The translations under genes and the position numbers were made by a program. From Aurantiochytrium sp. KH105 (Eukaryota; Sar; Bigyra; Thraustochytrida; Thraustochytriidae): a stretch of 64,000 bases of DNA. How positions within the stretch are numbered: the stretch's first letter is position 1; each line of letters begins with the position of its first letter. The notes beneath the pieces were generated by a model. The model made no database searches, was not told the DNA's origin, and saw nothing but the letters and a program-made list of their open reading frames with translations. Below, in pieces: positions 49,677 through 60,697 of the stretch. The DNA is taken from the NCBI GenBank assembly GCA_003116975.1, contig BGKB01000066.1:265219-329218 (forward strand). The letters are read 5' to 3'.

Positions 49677-50684
49677 ATGTCGTACGGCGAGGTGCGTTTA
49701 GCGTTGGGCAGAGACAGGACACGAACGAGCAAAGGCGAATCGAAGGACTGACGATGAAGATTTGGGTACGCGCGTCGGCTTGCGCGACGTGACGGGGGCG
49801 GCGGTGACGGCGCAGCTCGTAGTCGTGCTCGGGGACTTGCACATCCCACACAGAGCGTCGATCATCCCGGAGAACTTTCAAAAGATGCTGATTCCGAACA
49901 AGACGCAACACGTGCTGTGCACGGGAAACGTTTGCACCAAGGAGCAGTACGAGTTCCTGCGATCGTTGGCCCCAAGTGTGCACGTTGTGCGAGGAGACAT
50001 GGACGAGGTAGGTTTACGTTTGTTTGGCGTCGTATATTTAGGAAAGTTTGTGCAGCAATCTCACATATGAACGACGTCATGTTGCATTTTCTGCCCGCTC
50101 GACACGCATTCTGCATTTTTTTGCCCGCTCGACACGCATTCTGCAATTTTTGCCCGCTCGACACAGCTGCCGACGCTTCCGGAGGACGCGGTCGTGCGCA
50201 TTGGCGATTTCAAGATTGGCGTCTGCCATGGGCATCAAGTTGTTCCTTGGGGGGATCTCGAGAGCTTGGCATGCTATGCGCGACAGCTCGACGTGGACAT
50301 TTTGATTTCGGGCCACACGCACCGCAACTCGACCGTGGAGCACGAGGGCCGCTTCTATGTGAACCCAGGATCTATCACGGGCGCCGAGAACGGCTTTACA
50401 GAGTACGTGTAGTCCTTGTTGTATGAATGAAGGATCGAGTGGAATGGAATGAATGGGAATGGAATGATGAAAAAGAGAGCATCGAGACGTGTTAGGTTGT
50501 CAAGGGTAGGCGTTTCCGTTTCTGTATATGTTATTGACAAGGCTAACGTGGACTTATTTGCTTGTACAGGAATGTATCGCCAAGCTTCATCTGTTTGAGC
50601 ATCAAGGGCAACGTTGCGACAACCTATGTATACGAGATGGTGGAGGGTGAGGTCAAGATCCAAAAGGTCAAGTTCACCAAGTAG
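49677..50684 (+). CDS. VPS29: Retromer subunit VPS29, four exons
   Basis: Exons 49677-49691, 49816-50007, 50167-50402 and 50570-50684 join to a 185-residue protein (human is 182). Introns are GT-AG: GTGCGT to GGCGCAG (phase 0), GTAGGT to CGACACAG (phase 0), GTACGT to TTGTACAG (phase 2). Exon 1 encodes only MSYGE, and the next exon opens [15 protein letters not shown], the conserved VPS29 N-terminus. Further signatures are [61 protein letters not shown] and GSITGAENG. The metallophosphoesterase fold keeps the GD.H, GN and GHTH motifs but, as in other VPS29 proteins, is expected to act as a scaffold binding VPS35 in endosome-to-Golgi retrieval. Intron 2 carries a tandem repeat described separately. 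Confidence 0.96.
50092..50166 (+). repeat. Tandem repeat ending in the VPS29 intron-2 acceptor
   Basis: Three successive copies of TGCCCGCTCGACAC start at 50092, 50122 and 50151. In the first two it is followed by GCATTCTGCATTTTT-like sequence. In the third it is followed by AG and then exon 3, giving the real acceptor. The period is 29-30 bp. Only the last copy has the AG. Confidence 0.85.
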
Positions 50685-53600
50685 TACTAGCAATGTAGAA
50701 GCGAATAAACCGGTAAAAGCCAAGCACGCGTGTATACATGCACACTTGTCGCATCGATGCGGAAACTCTCGATGGCGGCGGGGTCATTTAGCCATGGTCC
50801 ATCCAACCCTTTGACCGCGTCTGAGGCAGAGGTCCAAATTCTCTTGCCGCGGCAGAGTAAAAGAAGTCGACCGCAGCCGCGTTCCTTTGCCGATCCTCTC
50901 CGCACTGGCTGTCTTGCCGCCGCTTACGTCTGCTCTGTCTACGCTGTCTCGCTGGTGCGCTGCAGGAAGTCGTGCGGTGCGTGCCCCTCGAGATTTTTGC
51001 GCGAGATTCTCGAGCTTCATGCGACTTTGAAGCCCAGCATGCTAACATGGTTATGAGTGCCGCGGAGACTGGCCTGGTGAGTGAGGCTTGTGGCACGGGT
51101 CGAGCCTCTTCCCCTCACCCGACCACCAACAAGAGCCTCCGGGCGAGGCTTTCAAGCGTTGTCCTGGTTTCTACGCAAGCTGAAGCTTCCCGTCTCGTTT
51201 CGGTCCCCAGACCGCCCCGGGTGAGAGCGAAAATCACTCTTCGGTCAGGGTGGATTGGTTGATTCCTCCCGCGCGGTGCAGGTGCACGACCGGAAGCACG
51301 CTTACGTGCGCACGCACGCACGCACGCACGCAACAGCCCGCACCATGCGCGAGTAAGCAAGCTAGCAAGATAGCCAGCAAGCAGTGCAGGCGCTCCCGGA
51401 CCGCTTCCAAAGCATGGAGCTCTGGTGCTACCTCGGCCTCCCTCGGCGAGGCGTCGCGACGGGTCGGGTCGAGTCGAGTCGAGTCGAGTCGAGACGAGTC
51501 GTCGTGCAGCGCGGCGGCCAGGGAGCCTTTTTTGAAGCTCATGTCATGCGCGTCCCACGGCCGCAGCCGCGTGGGACTCGCAGTCGCGCCGCGCGACGCT
51601 CCGCGCTCCCCTCGTGTGCATTCCGGTCAGCCTGCCGCCGACCGCGCGGCGCGCTCGGGTCTCGGCCTCGCCGCCCATACGGCATCGCAACGCATCGCAT
51701 CGCATGGCATCGCATCGCATCTGCCGCGGGTCCCGAACCAGAACGCGGCGCCCGTGCGGCATCGCGACTCAAGACCGCTGGCCCAGCACGCACGGGCGAG
51801 AAGAGCGGCGCGAAAATCTCGCGCCAGGCGGAGCCAGCTGGCTGTGCGCAGCAGCTCTCGGCCGCTCTGTCGCGAGCGTTCGCGAGACTCGCGGCAGCCG
51901 GCCTGGAGGTCGGTCCTCGGCGAGGCTGGCGGGCGCTTTGTTCGGGTTAGTAGTTCGATTGGTTGTTTATGTGGGCCGTTCGTTTGGGTCGTCGCGCACG
52001 CAAGTCGCTTGGCGAGGCGAGGGATATGTATGAATGAGGTCGGCAGGGGCTTGTTTCTGGGCAGCGAGCGCGGCGTTCCATGGGTCCCTCGCTCGCTCGC
52101 TCGCACGGATGTGATCGAACGAATCGACGATCGAACGGAGGATCGAACGATCGAACGAATGAACGATCGAACGAAGAGGCCGTGCGTGCGGTGGCGGCTG
52201 CGGTGCGAGCTTGCTTTTTACCTCGCGTTCTTTCGTGCCTTCTTCTCTTGTTTCATTTGTTTCTTTCTGCCGGACTGCTCTCCCACAGTCTTCGAAGCGC
52301 GCCGCGCGGGGGGCATGCGGGGAGATTCAGGCGTGCAAAGACACCGCGGCGAAATCGCCCCTCCCACCCCCCTACCTCCACACCTTCTGCCCTGCGTTCC
52401 GCCGCTGCCGCAGCTGCGGGCGCATGTGGGCCAGTGGGACAGACGGACACAGACGCTCGGCGCACACCGTCCAGTGGAGTGCCAGCGAAAGGCAAAGGCG
52501 AGGTGGGGGGGGGGGGAGAGAGAGGGAGAATAGTAGAGAGAGGGACGCAGACTGCGTTCACTTTTCTCGCTTCTAGTATTCTACGTCTCCGTGCCAATCA
52601 AAAGCCTTCTGCCCGGCCCTGCATCTCTCTATCTCTTGCCCTCGTCCGGCGCGACTCTTGAACAATCAAAATCCCTCGCGGGCCGAAGAAAATCAATCCC
52701 TCGCGCGCGCGCGCGCTCGCTTTTTCATTCACTGTCATGCACCTACAGCGGTGTGTTCGCGGTGCACGACGGCGAGGTGAGGAGGACTTTTCGGACCCTC
52801 GGTGTCTGGGCCAGATGACGATGTATTTACCGCTGTTGCTGGCGCGGTTCGACCGATTCTCTTTCCTGTAAACGCTACTTACTGGAGTGGCTGCTGGCTG
52901 CAGAGCGCGCGCGTGTAAGTAAGTGTGTATTACACCGCACGCGCGGTGCGGATGTAAAGCGCCGGGATGGAATGGCGCCGGGTTTACTAGCGCGCAGAAA
53001 AGGTTGGCTACGAATGCGCAAGAGAATCCGTGCCGAGAACAGCCAGCCAGATGATCAGAATCGAAGGGGTGGACATCGATCGATCGCCTCGCTCGCGGCT
53101 TGCTTCGAGCGCGCGATGGGTGGAATGGATGGATGGATCGAGCGGCCGCACGTCGTCGTCGGACGGCCCGCACGTCGTGCACGTGCGTGAATTCATGCTC
53201 GCGGCATTGTACATCCCTCCCTCCGTCCCTCGCTCGCTCGCTCCCTCCCTCCCAGGCGCGCGTGCCCCGCGGCTCCGACGCGCGCAAGCCCGGCTCAAGC
53301 CAGCCCGCGCGATCCCCGCGTCGAGGCGAGGCGAGGCGAGGCGAGGCGTCGCTGTCGAGCGCGCGAGGTTCGCGAGGCGCCGCACGTGTTTGATCCGAAT
53401 CAAGAGCTCGCAGAAGATAAGCCAAGCCAAGCCAAGCCAAGCCAAGACAAAACTCGCGCCCAAGCCGGACCTCGCGCTCGCTCCAGCGTCCGATTCTGGG
53501 CGAGCGCGGGCGAGGAGCGGCCAGCGAGGGGAAGGAACGAACGGATTGGGCTTGCGGCGGGAAGGAGCGGGAGGGCCAGGTTTGGTTGGGATGGTTTGGG

Positions 53601-56600
53601 AAGGGCTTGGTGACATCGGCCATGGCGGTACAGAAGCATGGGGCAAGCACGTGCCGCGGTGCTCTGAAAAGGAGGTGACGTGGCCGATGACGATGGTCGA
53701 TCGACGTTGATTGGATTGATCGATCGAGCGATTGGTCGGTCGCTCGAGCCGCCAGCGCAACCAGCATGGATGCGTCCGGGCCTGACCTGGCTGGCGACCG
53801 GCTTTGGTTTGACATGTCTTGTCCTGGTCTGGCGTGTCCCGGCCTGTTGCGTCGTGTCCTTGTGAACCAAAGCCTTCTCTCTATTCACAGTAGTAGAGCC
53901 ACGAAGAATGAATGGATGAATGACCAAATGAAATCAAAGAAGGAGAAAGTAGACTACGAAGCGTCTGGCGGCCTCTCGGTTCGCGATCGTTGGGCTCGTC
54001 CTGCCAGCTGCCGCACAGTGGCCAGTGGCCAGTGCCTGGCAGCCGCAACAGGACGGAGGGAACGGCCATCGAAGCGCCATCTTGGCGATGGCGGCGCGGC
54101 AGGATGGATGGCCACGTGCGCTCCTTCCGTCTGTCCGAAGCCGCGTCAAGCTGTGATCGGCGCCCCGCCCCGCGCCCCTCCCCATCGCGGTCCTGCGGGA
54201 AGGTACTGTGTAGTGGGCGTGGGGGAGGAAGGACAAAACAAGCAGTACGCAAAAAGGGGACCGATGTAAGGATCGATGGATGAATGGATGGATGGTCGAG
54301 CGCGCGCCCAGCAGCAGCCTGCACTGCGCTCGCTCCCTAGCGCGCGACAGCGAACCACGCCCGACCCGACCCAACTCGACGCAGCTGCAGCGACGTGCGT
54401 GGCGACAGACTGTCTGACTGCCTGACTGACTGACTGACTGACTGACATGTGAATGCGAGGAGCTCGCTCACTCAGCTGCAGCTGCAGTTGGCGAAAGGTC
54501 TGCTCGCGACAGCGGCCGGAAGGAAGGGGAGAGAGGGAGGAGGTTCGTTCGCCCACAGCACGCAAAGGAGGCTGCTCGCGCGTGTGCGCAACCGAGTATT
54601 ATGATTGACCTGCGAAAGACCCGCCTCGCACCGGTCCGAGGCTCGAGCCGGGCGCGCAGTCGAGCGCCGAGACGCAGCAGCAGAGCGCCAGAATCGCGTC
54701 GCCTCGCCTCGCTTCGAGTTGAGCTGACTCGAGTCGACTTGTGCAGTCAATTGGCTCGCACGATCGATCGATTGATCGATCGATCGCCAGGTCGGTTGGT
54801 CCGCGTGTCGGTTGGTCCAAGCGAGGCTGGTCCGCGCCTGCTTACTTTTTATTTTCTTTCCTTCCTTCCCTCGGAGAGGCCCTTCAATTCGTACCTCTCG
54901 CTTCCTCGCCTAAATTCCCCGTCGAGGATGCCTGGCCTCGCAGCCGCGCGTGCGTCAGCGAGAGACGGACATGCGGCGCAGGTCGAGTTCTTGATTCTAT
55001 CTGCAGCGCATGCAGTACAATCCTCTCGCTGCAGTGCGGTGCTTGCTTATGTTGGTTATGTTGGTCGGCTGGCTCGCTGGTTGGTTGGCTTGGCTCGTGC
55101 GGGCGGTGACCGTTAATCGCCGCGCGACCAATGCGTGCTCGCGACAATGTCTGCGCGAGGCGGCTCGAGCGGACACGGACCCGCGTGAGCACGCTGCGGG
55201 TCCGGGTCCGCGGAGAAGCTTTTAAGATAGATATCAAGGCGTTATTCAGGCTGCGATAGACGTTGAGCCGCACGCGAGGACGGACGCGGTTGGAGCGGCG
55301 GCGGCGACGCGACGCCTGCAGCTGCAGCTGCCCCGCCTGCCGGTCGGAGCTACGGCGCCGAGCGCAGGAATTGAGAAGCCAAGCCACGTGCCGCGGTCTC
55401 TTTCCTAGAGTCGCATTTCGAGGGGTCGATCGATCTTCGAAGGGGAAAGAGAGGTGAATGAATGAATGAATAAATGAATGAATGAATGAGAATGGGACGA
55501 ATGAATGGGTGGTTGGAAGGCCGCCCGCCGCGGTCTCCAAACAAGAACCTGGACGTTCGAAGCATCTCGACTCGACCGTGGCGCTGGTGGCTTGGCGCGC
55601 ATGCATGTTGCGTTCTTCGCAGCCGCAGCTGCAGCAGCCAGATGGTTCCGCTGGGTCCTGACGCCGCCGCGGCGCGAGGCAGCGAGAAGCGCGCAGCGGC
55701 AGAAATCGTTCGTCCGGGCCGCCATCGCCCTGACGGCGTAGTTGATTATTTATGTGGGCGCAAGACGACCCAAGAGAGCCGGGTCCCCGCCTGTCCCCTA
55801 CAGTACGGGCTCTGCGGGACTGCTTCGCGCGGCTAGCTTTGCGTCTGCGGGCGGCACCGCCGCATGAAGCTGGGAGGGCGAGCGCGGGCGGCGGCGCTTC
55901 TCGCTCGCTCGCTCCTTCGCCGCTGCCGCTGGCTCCGTTGCCGGGGCGATTCGAGGCGAGGCCGGGAAAGGAGAACAAGCGGGCGGCCGTCCAGCGCACG
56001 CGGTCTCGCGGCGTGCCGCACCCACCGGAGCGAGGCCTCCGCCGGCGGCCGCTGGCCGCTGGCTAGCTCGCCGCGCGCGGCGGCGGGGCCGCGGAGGGCT
56101 GGAGAAAATTCCGGCCCCGGGCGGGCCTGCCAGGTCCCCGCAGCGGACGGGTGCGGGGCTGGGGCGACCGCCTGCGAGAGGAGGAATAAGCGGGCGGGTC
56201 TGGCACCCGCCCCGGCGCTGCGGTAGACGGGCCAGCTGCGGAAAAGCAGCCGGCTTCGAGGCATAACGCAGCGCTCCGCAGAAGAAAAGCTGGGCAGACC
56301 CCCGCAGCGGAGGGCCTTTGCTCAGGCAGCCAGGGCAGCCAGCTCGCCCCGATCCCGCTCCCGGTATCAGTCGGCCTGGCGGGGCGGCGCTGAGCGCGTG
56401 GCCGCGGCAGCGCTTGCGCGACCTCGCGGCGCGCCGCGGAAGCGCCCCAGAGAGGGAGACCAGGCCGGTCGCGGCTGCGGCAGCCGGCCGGCGCAGGATG
56501 CGCTGCAGCTGGCTAGCTTCCCGCGGGCACGGAGGAGGAGCCGGCGGAGGCAGAGAGAGAGAGAGAGTAGGAGTAAAGGAGGAACTCGCCGGGGGCCGCC

Positions 56601-57807
56601 ATGCTGCTCGGAATGCGGGGCGGAGCGGCGACCAGCCCGCCCGCTGTGGGGAGACAGGCAGCGAGCTGTGCGGCGAGTCGTCGTGCATGTCGCGGCGGCC
56701 ATGGCGGCTGCAGGCTGGGACGGAGCCCCGCCGCGTTCGAGCGGGTGGTCGGCGGGCGGGCCGGCCGGCCGTCGATCGTCGCGGCGCAGAAGGCGGGGCA
56801 AGCGCAGGCCCTCGTTGCGTCGCGCTGCGCTGCGCCTGGGCCGGGCAGGGCTGGGCGGCGGCTAGAGCCTCGCGCCGAGCACGGGGCGAGCGAGCGCAGG
56901 CTCCTTTTTCGTTCCCTCCTACCGTTGGTGTTTTTTCCCCTCCTTCCTTCTGGCTCGGAGATCTCCCTCTGTGCCTACGGCCGCGCGACCAGCGAGTCAG
57001 CGGCGGGAAGAGTGCGGGGAGGGTGTGGGGGCACCGCAGCGGCGCGACCACTGGACGTGGAGGTGCACGGTGCGCCCCGGGGCGCTGAAGATGGGCCAGG
57101 TGGGAAGGGAAGAGGAGGGGGCAGGGTGGGAGTGGATTGGGGGAAGCGCGCGAGGTGCGGGGTGAGGGGTGCGAGCAGGCGGGCAGGCGGGGGCAGCGCG
57201 CGAGCGAACGCGGGAAGGGGGCGGGAAGAGGTGCAGAAGGGGCTCTGAAAGCGGCGCAGGAAGAACTCCTCCCTCGTCCTTCCATCGGCCGGCCGACGAA
57301 AGAAAGAAAGAAGAAAGGAAATTATAAAAAAAAAAAAAAAACAAGGAGGCGCTCGCGCGCTCGCGTCGCGCGCGGCAGCAAATCAGAAACAGAAACTCCT
57401 GACCCGCGCGAGCCCGGCGACTCGAGCGAGCGCGAGCCCGGAGACCGCGCGCGAGAGCGAGAGCGAGAGCGAGAGCGTAAAGAGCGCGAAGCTCGGCCTC
57501 GGCGGCGCGAGCCGCGGAGAGAGCGAGAGAAGCCGAGCCGAGGAGCCTAGCCGGGAGAGGGGACCCGTTTGGTTGGGGCGGCTCGTGGCTGGCTGGTCTG
57601 ATCGATCGACAGAGGAAAAAGGAAAAAGCGAAAGCAAAAGCAAGCAAAGCCCCCTCGGCGCGGCCGTTGAGGCGGGCGAGCGCGAAGCGAGGGCTAGCCC
57701 GGCGTGGTCGGGCTGGAGCGGAGCGGCCTGGCGTGGCGTGGCCGCGCAGAGACGAGGCCGAGAGTTTCGTCACTCGTGGACGTTATATATATAACCAAGA
57801 CGGAAAA
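50685..57807. other. Seven-kilobase gene-poor, microsatellite-rich region
   Basis: I can support no gene here: open frames overlap on all strands and encode Arg/Ser/Ala/Pro-rich junk. Simple repeats are dense: (ACGC)n about 51303-51330, (GAGTC)n about 51464-51493, GCATC words 51680-51720, GATCGAACGA words 52105-52170, (GAGGC)n about 53320-53346, (AAGCC)n about 53419-53445, (GACT)n about 54405-54446, (GATC)n-like about 54755-54790, (GAAT)n about 55455-55490, (GAGAGC)n about 57448-57475, and a poly-A run near 57325. From about 55860 to 57200 GC content is extreme. A structured RNA or a poorly expressed gene with many introns could hide here, but I see no direct sign. Confidence 0.55.
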
Positions 57808-59412
57808 ATGATGCAGCAACAGCAGCAACGAGCACAGCCCGCGGCGGCGGCGCGCATTGCCAGCACCACCAGCACCATGAGCACGTCTTCCAATGCCACA
57901 GGAGCCGCGCCAGATCTCGCGTGTGAGTTCTGCGGCAAAGTCCTTGCCACGTCCAAGCTCCTCCGAGAACATGTCGCACAGCACAAGTGGGGCCCGCACG
58001 AGGTCATCCACCGCACCGACGGTCGCACCGTCTTTCGATGCCTCTTCGAGGGCTGCGGCAAAGTCGTCAAGGACCGCAAGGTGCTCCGCAAACACCTGCT
58101 CACACACAAACCACGCGAATTCGTGTGCCCTGTGCCCGGGTGCGGAAAGCGATTCTATGAACGAGCAAAGCTCAAGCGCCATAACCTCGTGCACACTGGT
58201 GAAAAGGACTTCGTTTGCACATACCCCGGCTGTGACAAAAAGTTCGCGTACAAGGCAAATCTCAAGACCCATATTCGCACCCATACCGGTCATCGACCCT
58301 ATGCCTGCACATACCCCGGCTGCAACAAGTCTTTTGCACAAGCCTCCAACCGCAACTCCCACATGCTTACCCATAACCATTCCAAATCCAAGCGCAAGGT
58401 GCCCGACTCCTCCTTGTCGTCACCGTCATCGCAAATCCACAACACATATGGCGCGCCCAACTCTGCATACACGCACCAGCTTCGTCTCACCGCCGCCGAT
58501 GTCGCCGACGCGCCCTCGCGTCAAGGAAACACCGTGCTAGCCACCGCCCAGGCGCTCCTGCACCTGCCGCCCCACAAGGTGCGCAAGATCAGCGACGCCT
58601 CATCCCCCCAGGACGATGCCGCGAGCGCCACGGCCTCTCCCGAGAGCGAGCGTCCCGCCGTCGCCCAGGCCCCTGTCTCTCCGCTTCTCGTGGCCAGACA
58701 GGCGCCCGATGCCCGCGCCTTCCTCGAGGCCTCGACAGCGCCAAACAACTTTTCCAATAACACCAACAACAACAATGCGACGGCAACCGTGCCGGCCCAC
58801 CTCAAGCAAACCGAGACCGTGCGCTCCCTCTTGAGCCTGAGTGGCGGCGGACCCTCGCCCTCGACGCTCTCAGAGTCTACCGCGCCGCGCAAGCTCGTCG
58901 GCCCTTCTTCCCTCGACAAAATGGCAGATCTCGTGCAGCTCACGTCGCAAAAGAACAAACTTCCCACCCCCAACGCAGCTACATCCAGTGTGAAAAAGAT
59001 GCCTCTGCGTCAACACAGCAGCCACCACTCCAATCAGCCCCGCGTGTCCATCCCAGCGCTGCCTCGTGTTCCCGATGCAACGGCGTCGCCCTCCATGGCG
59101 CCATCCAGCACTCCAAAGCTCTCGCCTTCCTTCTTTGATGACTTTATGGCGCAGCTGAAAATGTCGAGCAGCCCAAAGAACCCCGCCGAAGACTTTACGC
59201 CGGCAGCATCACCCTTGGCACACCTCTTTTCACCTTCCGTATACGAAAGCCACCTCTATGCGCCCCCCGTTTTCCCCTCTGGGTCCGTGTCAAATCTTTT
59301 GGCCTCGACGGCCGGCGGCAACACTCTCTCCGCCAGCGGTGGCCTCGGAAGCAATGCCTCCACTGCCGAACCCTCGTTCATGCAGCAGCTCATGAAGAAG
59401 GCCCTCATGTAA
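57808..59412 (+). CDS. YY1-like C2H2 zinc-finger transcription factor
   Basis: 534 residues from the ATG at 57808 (MMQQQQQRAQ). Five C2H2 fingers lie at about 35-200. The first is divergent (CEFCGKVLATSKLLREHVAQ). The next four follow the order of YY1 and related factors: FRCLFEGCGKVVKDRKVLRK, FVCPVPGCGKRFYERAKLKR, FVCTYPGCDKKFAYKANLKT and YACTYPGCNKSFAQASNRNS, with HTGEK-type linkers. The remaining about 330 residues are Ser/Ala/Pro/Thr-rich with an Asn run, and end in FMQQLMKKALM. It is likely a nuclear DNA-binding regulator. The stop TAA lies inside a GTAAGT (59409-59414), so a spliced isoform extending the C-terminus is possible. TTATATATATAA just 20 bases upstream of the ATG is too close to act as its own TATA box if transcription starts 30 bp downstream. 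Confidence 0.85.
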   Translation: MMQQQQQRAQPAAAARIASTTSTMSTSSNATGAAPDLACEFCGKVLATSKLLREHVAQHKWGPHEVIHRTDGRTVFRCLFEGCGKVVKDRKVLRKHLLTHKPREFVCPVPGCGKRFYERAKLKRHNLVHTGEKDFVCTYPGCDKKFAYKANLKTHIRTHTGHRPYACTYPGCNKSFAQASNRNSHMLTHNHSKSKRKVPDSSLSSPSSQIHNTYGAPNSAYTHQLRLTAADVADAPSRQGNTVLATAQALLHLPPHKVRKISDASSPQDDAASATASPESERPAVAQAPVSPLLVARQAPDARAFLEASTAPNNFSNNTNNNNATATVPAHLKQTETVRSLLSLSGGGPSPSTLSESTAPRKLVGPSSLDKMADLVQLTSQKNKLPTPNAATSSVKKMPLRQHSSHHSNQPRVSIPALPRVPDATASPSMAPSSTPKLSPSFFDDFMAQLKMSSSPKNPAEDFTPAASPLAHLFSPSVYESHLYAPPVFPSGSVSNLLASTAGGNTLSASGGLGSNASTAEPSFMQQLMKKALM

Positions 59413-60697
59413 GTACCACAACACAGTCAACCTATTTTTATTTGCCTCTACTTTCTGTTCGGTCGGTCTGCTTGGGTTTTCTTCTTGTTCTTGATCCAAT
59501 GCACCACGACACAAAGATACAATCTCGCAAAGGAAAGTTGCGGCATAAAGATCTTGCCAGCTTCTGGTAGGGTGCGGCTCTCGTCGTTGAAACCATCGTC
59601 AATTTGGTGCATCTCGACACGTTGTCTAGTAGTTCATTTTTCGCTCACACGCCATGCATGCTGGACAAAGGCTTCGCTTAATCAACTCTCATCCGTGCCA
59701 CGATTCGTCGAACCGTAAAATGCCTGGTATCTCTCTGGTCACACACATGCTCGCTTTCACGCGCACCACGTGCAGGTGCGCCTGTACGGTCCTGAGCTTG
59801 AAGCAGCTTCCGCGTAAACATCACCGAGTTGCGTTTCCTGCGCGCAGAGTTGCTGCATGCCGATCGGAATCGGAAGGAGTACTTAATTTCCCTCGGAGTT
59901 TGTATCAAATCGTTCACCCCCCTGCCGGCCACCGTCACCGTGCCAAGAAGCCCCCTGACCACGACATTGATGTTGCGCAGGTCTTAGCATCTCGTCTGCG
60001 TTGAGCGCCTGCATAGTCTCGACTGCGGACCCGAACAAGCGACCAAAGGAAAGTCGGTCATCTATCCACCGAGCATCGGCCCACGCACGTCGTTTAGGCC
60101 CCTCGATCTCCTCCGCGCCCGCGCTTGCCGCAGCCGCTGCCTTGTAGCGCAAGATCCCTTCGAGCCGCTGCTCCCTCTGCCATACGAATCCGCGATATTT
60201 CGCAAGACTCGGGTCGCAGCGCGTGCAGCAAAGAGAGCAGCGCGTACGCGAAGAGACGCAGCGGACCGGAGGCGCGCACTGCACGCACTGCACGCGCGAT
60301 CGGCGTGCGACCCGTCGCGGCGCACGCGATGAAGAAGGAGGGGCGGAGTCCCTCGCGTTAAAGTAGTAGCGCAGCATCGCATGCTGCATGAATTTGCTGC
60401 GCGAGTGTACAGGAATTAGGGACGCAAGGTGAGTTGGAACATGCAGGGCCGCAAACAACAGCAGAGCGCAAACGAAGCGAGCCAAGCGACCGCAGCGTCC
60501 ACGAGCGTCCACGAGCACGTGCGCGGCGAAAGTAGCAGCAAGCGGAGGGGGGGGGGCGTAGCGCGCAGGGGTGGGGGAGAATCAGGAGCGGCGTAGCGGC
60601 GCGAACAGTCGCAGCGCGGTGCGAAAAGGGCGAGCGATTCCTGAGAAGGGGGGGAGAAAGCAAAAAGCGTGTGCACACGGGTGATTAAGACGAGAAG
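59413..60697. other. Intergenic between zinc-finger and LRR-array genes
   Basis: About 1.3 kb with no supported gene. Minus-strand frames here are Arg/Cys/Ser-rich and lack conserved features. A short G run (about 60548-60556) and a GGGGGG run (about 60650) precede the LRR gene start. Confidence 0.5.

Noticed and set aside
52598-53815. 405-codon minus-strand frame
   Set aside because: Built from microsatellite and SRS/Arg-rich sequence; overlapping plus-strand frames are equally open.
55798-57285. 495-codon minus-strand frame in the gene-poor block
   Set aside because: Composition-driven; all six frames are open around here and the product is Arg/Pro/Ala/Ser low complexity with no motif.
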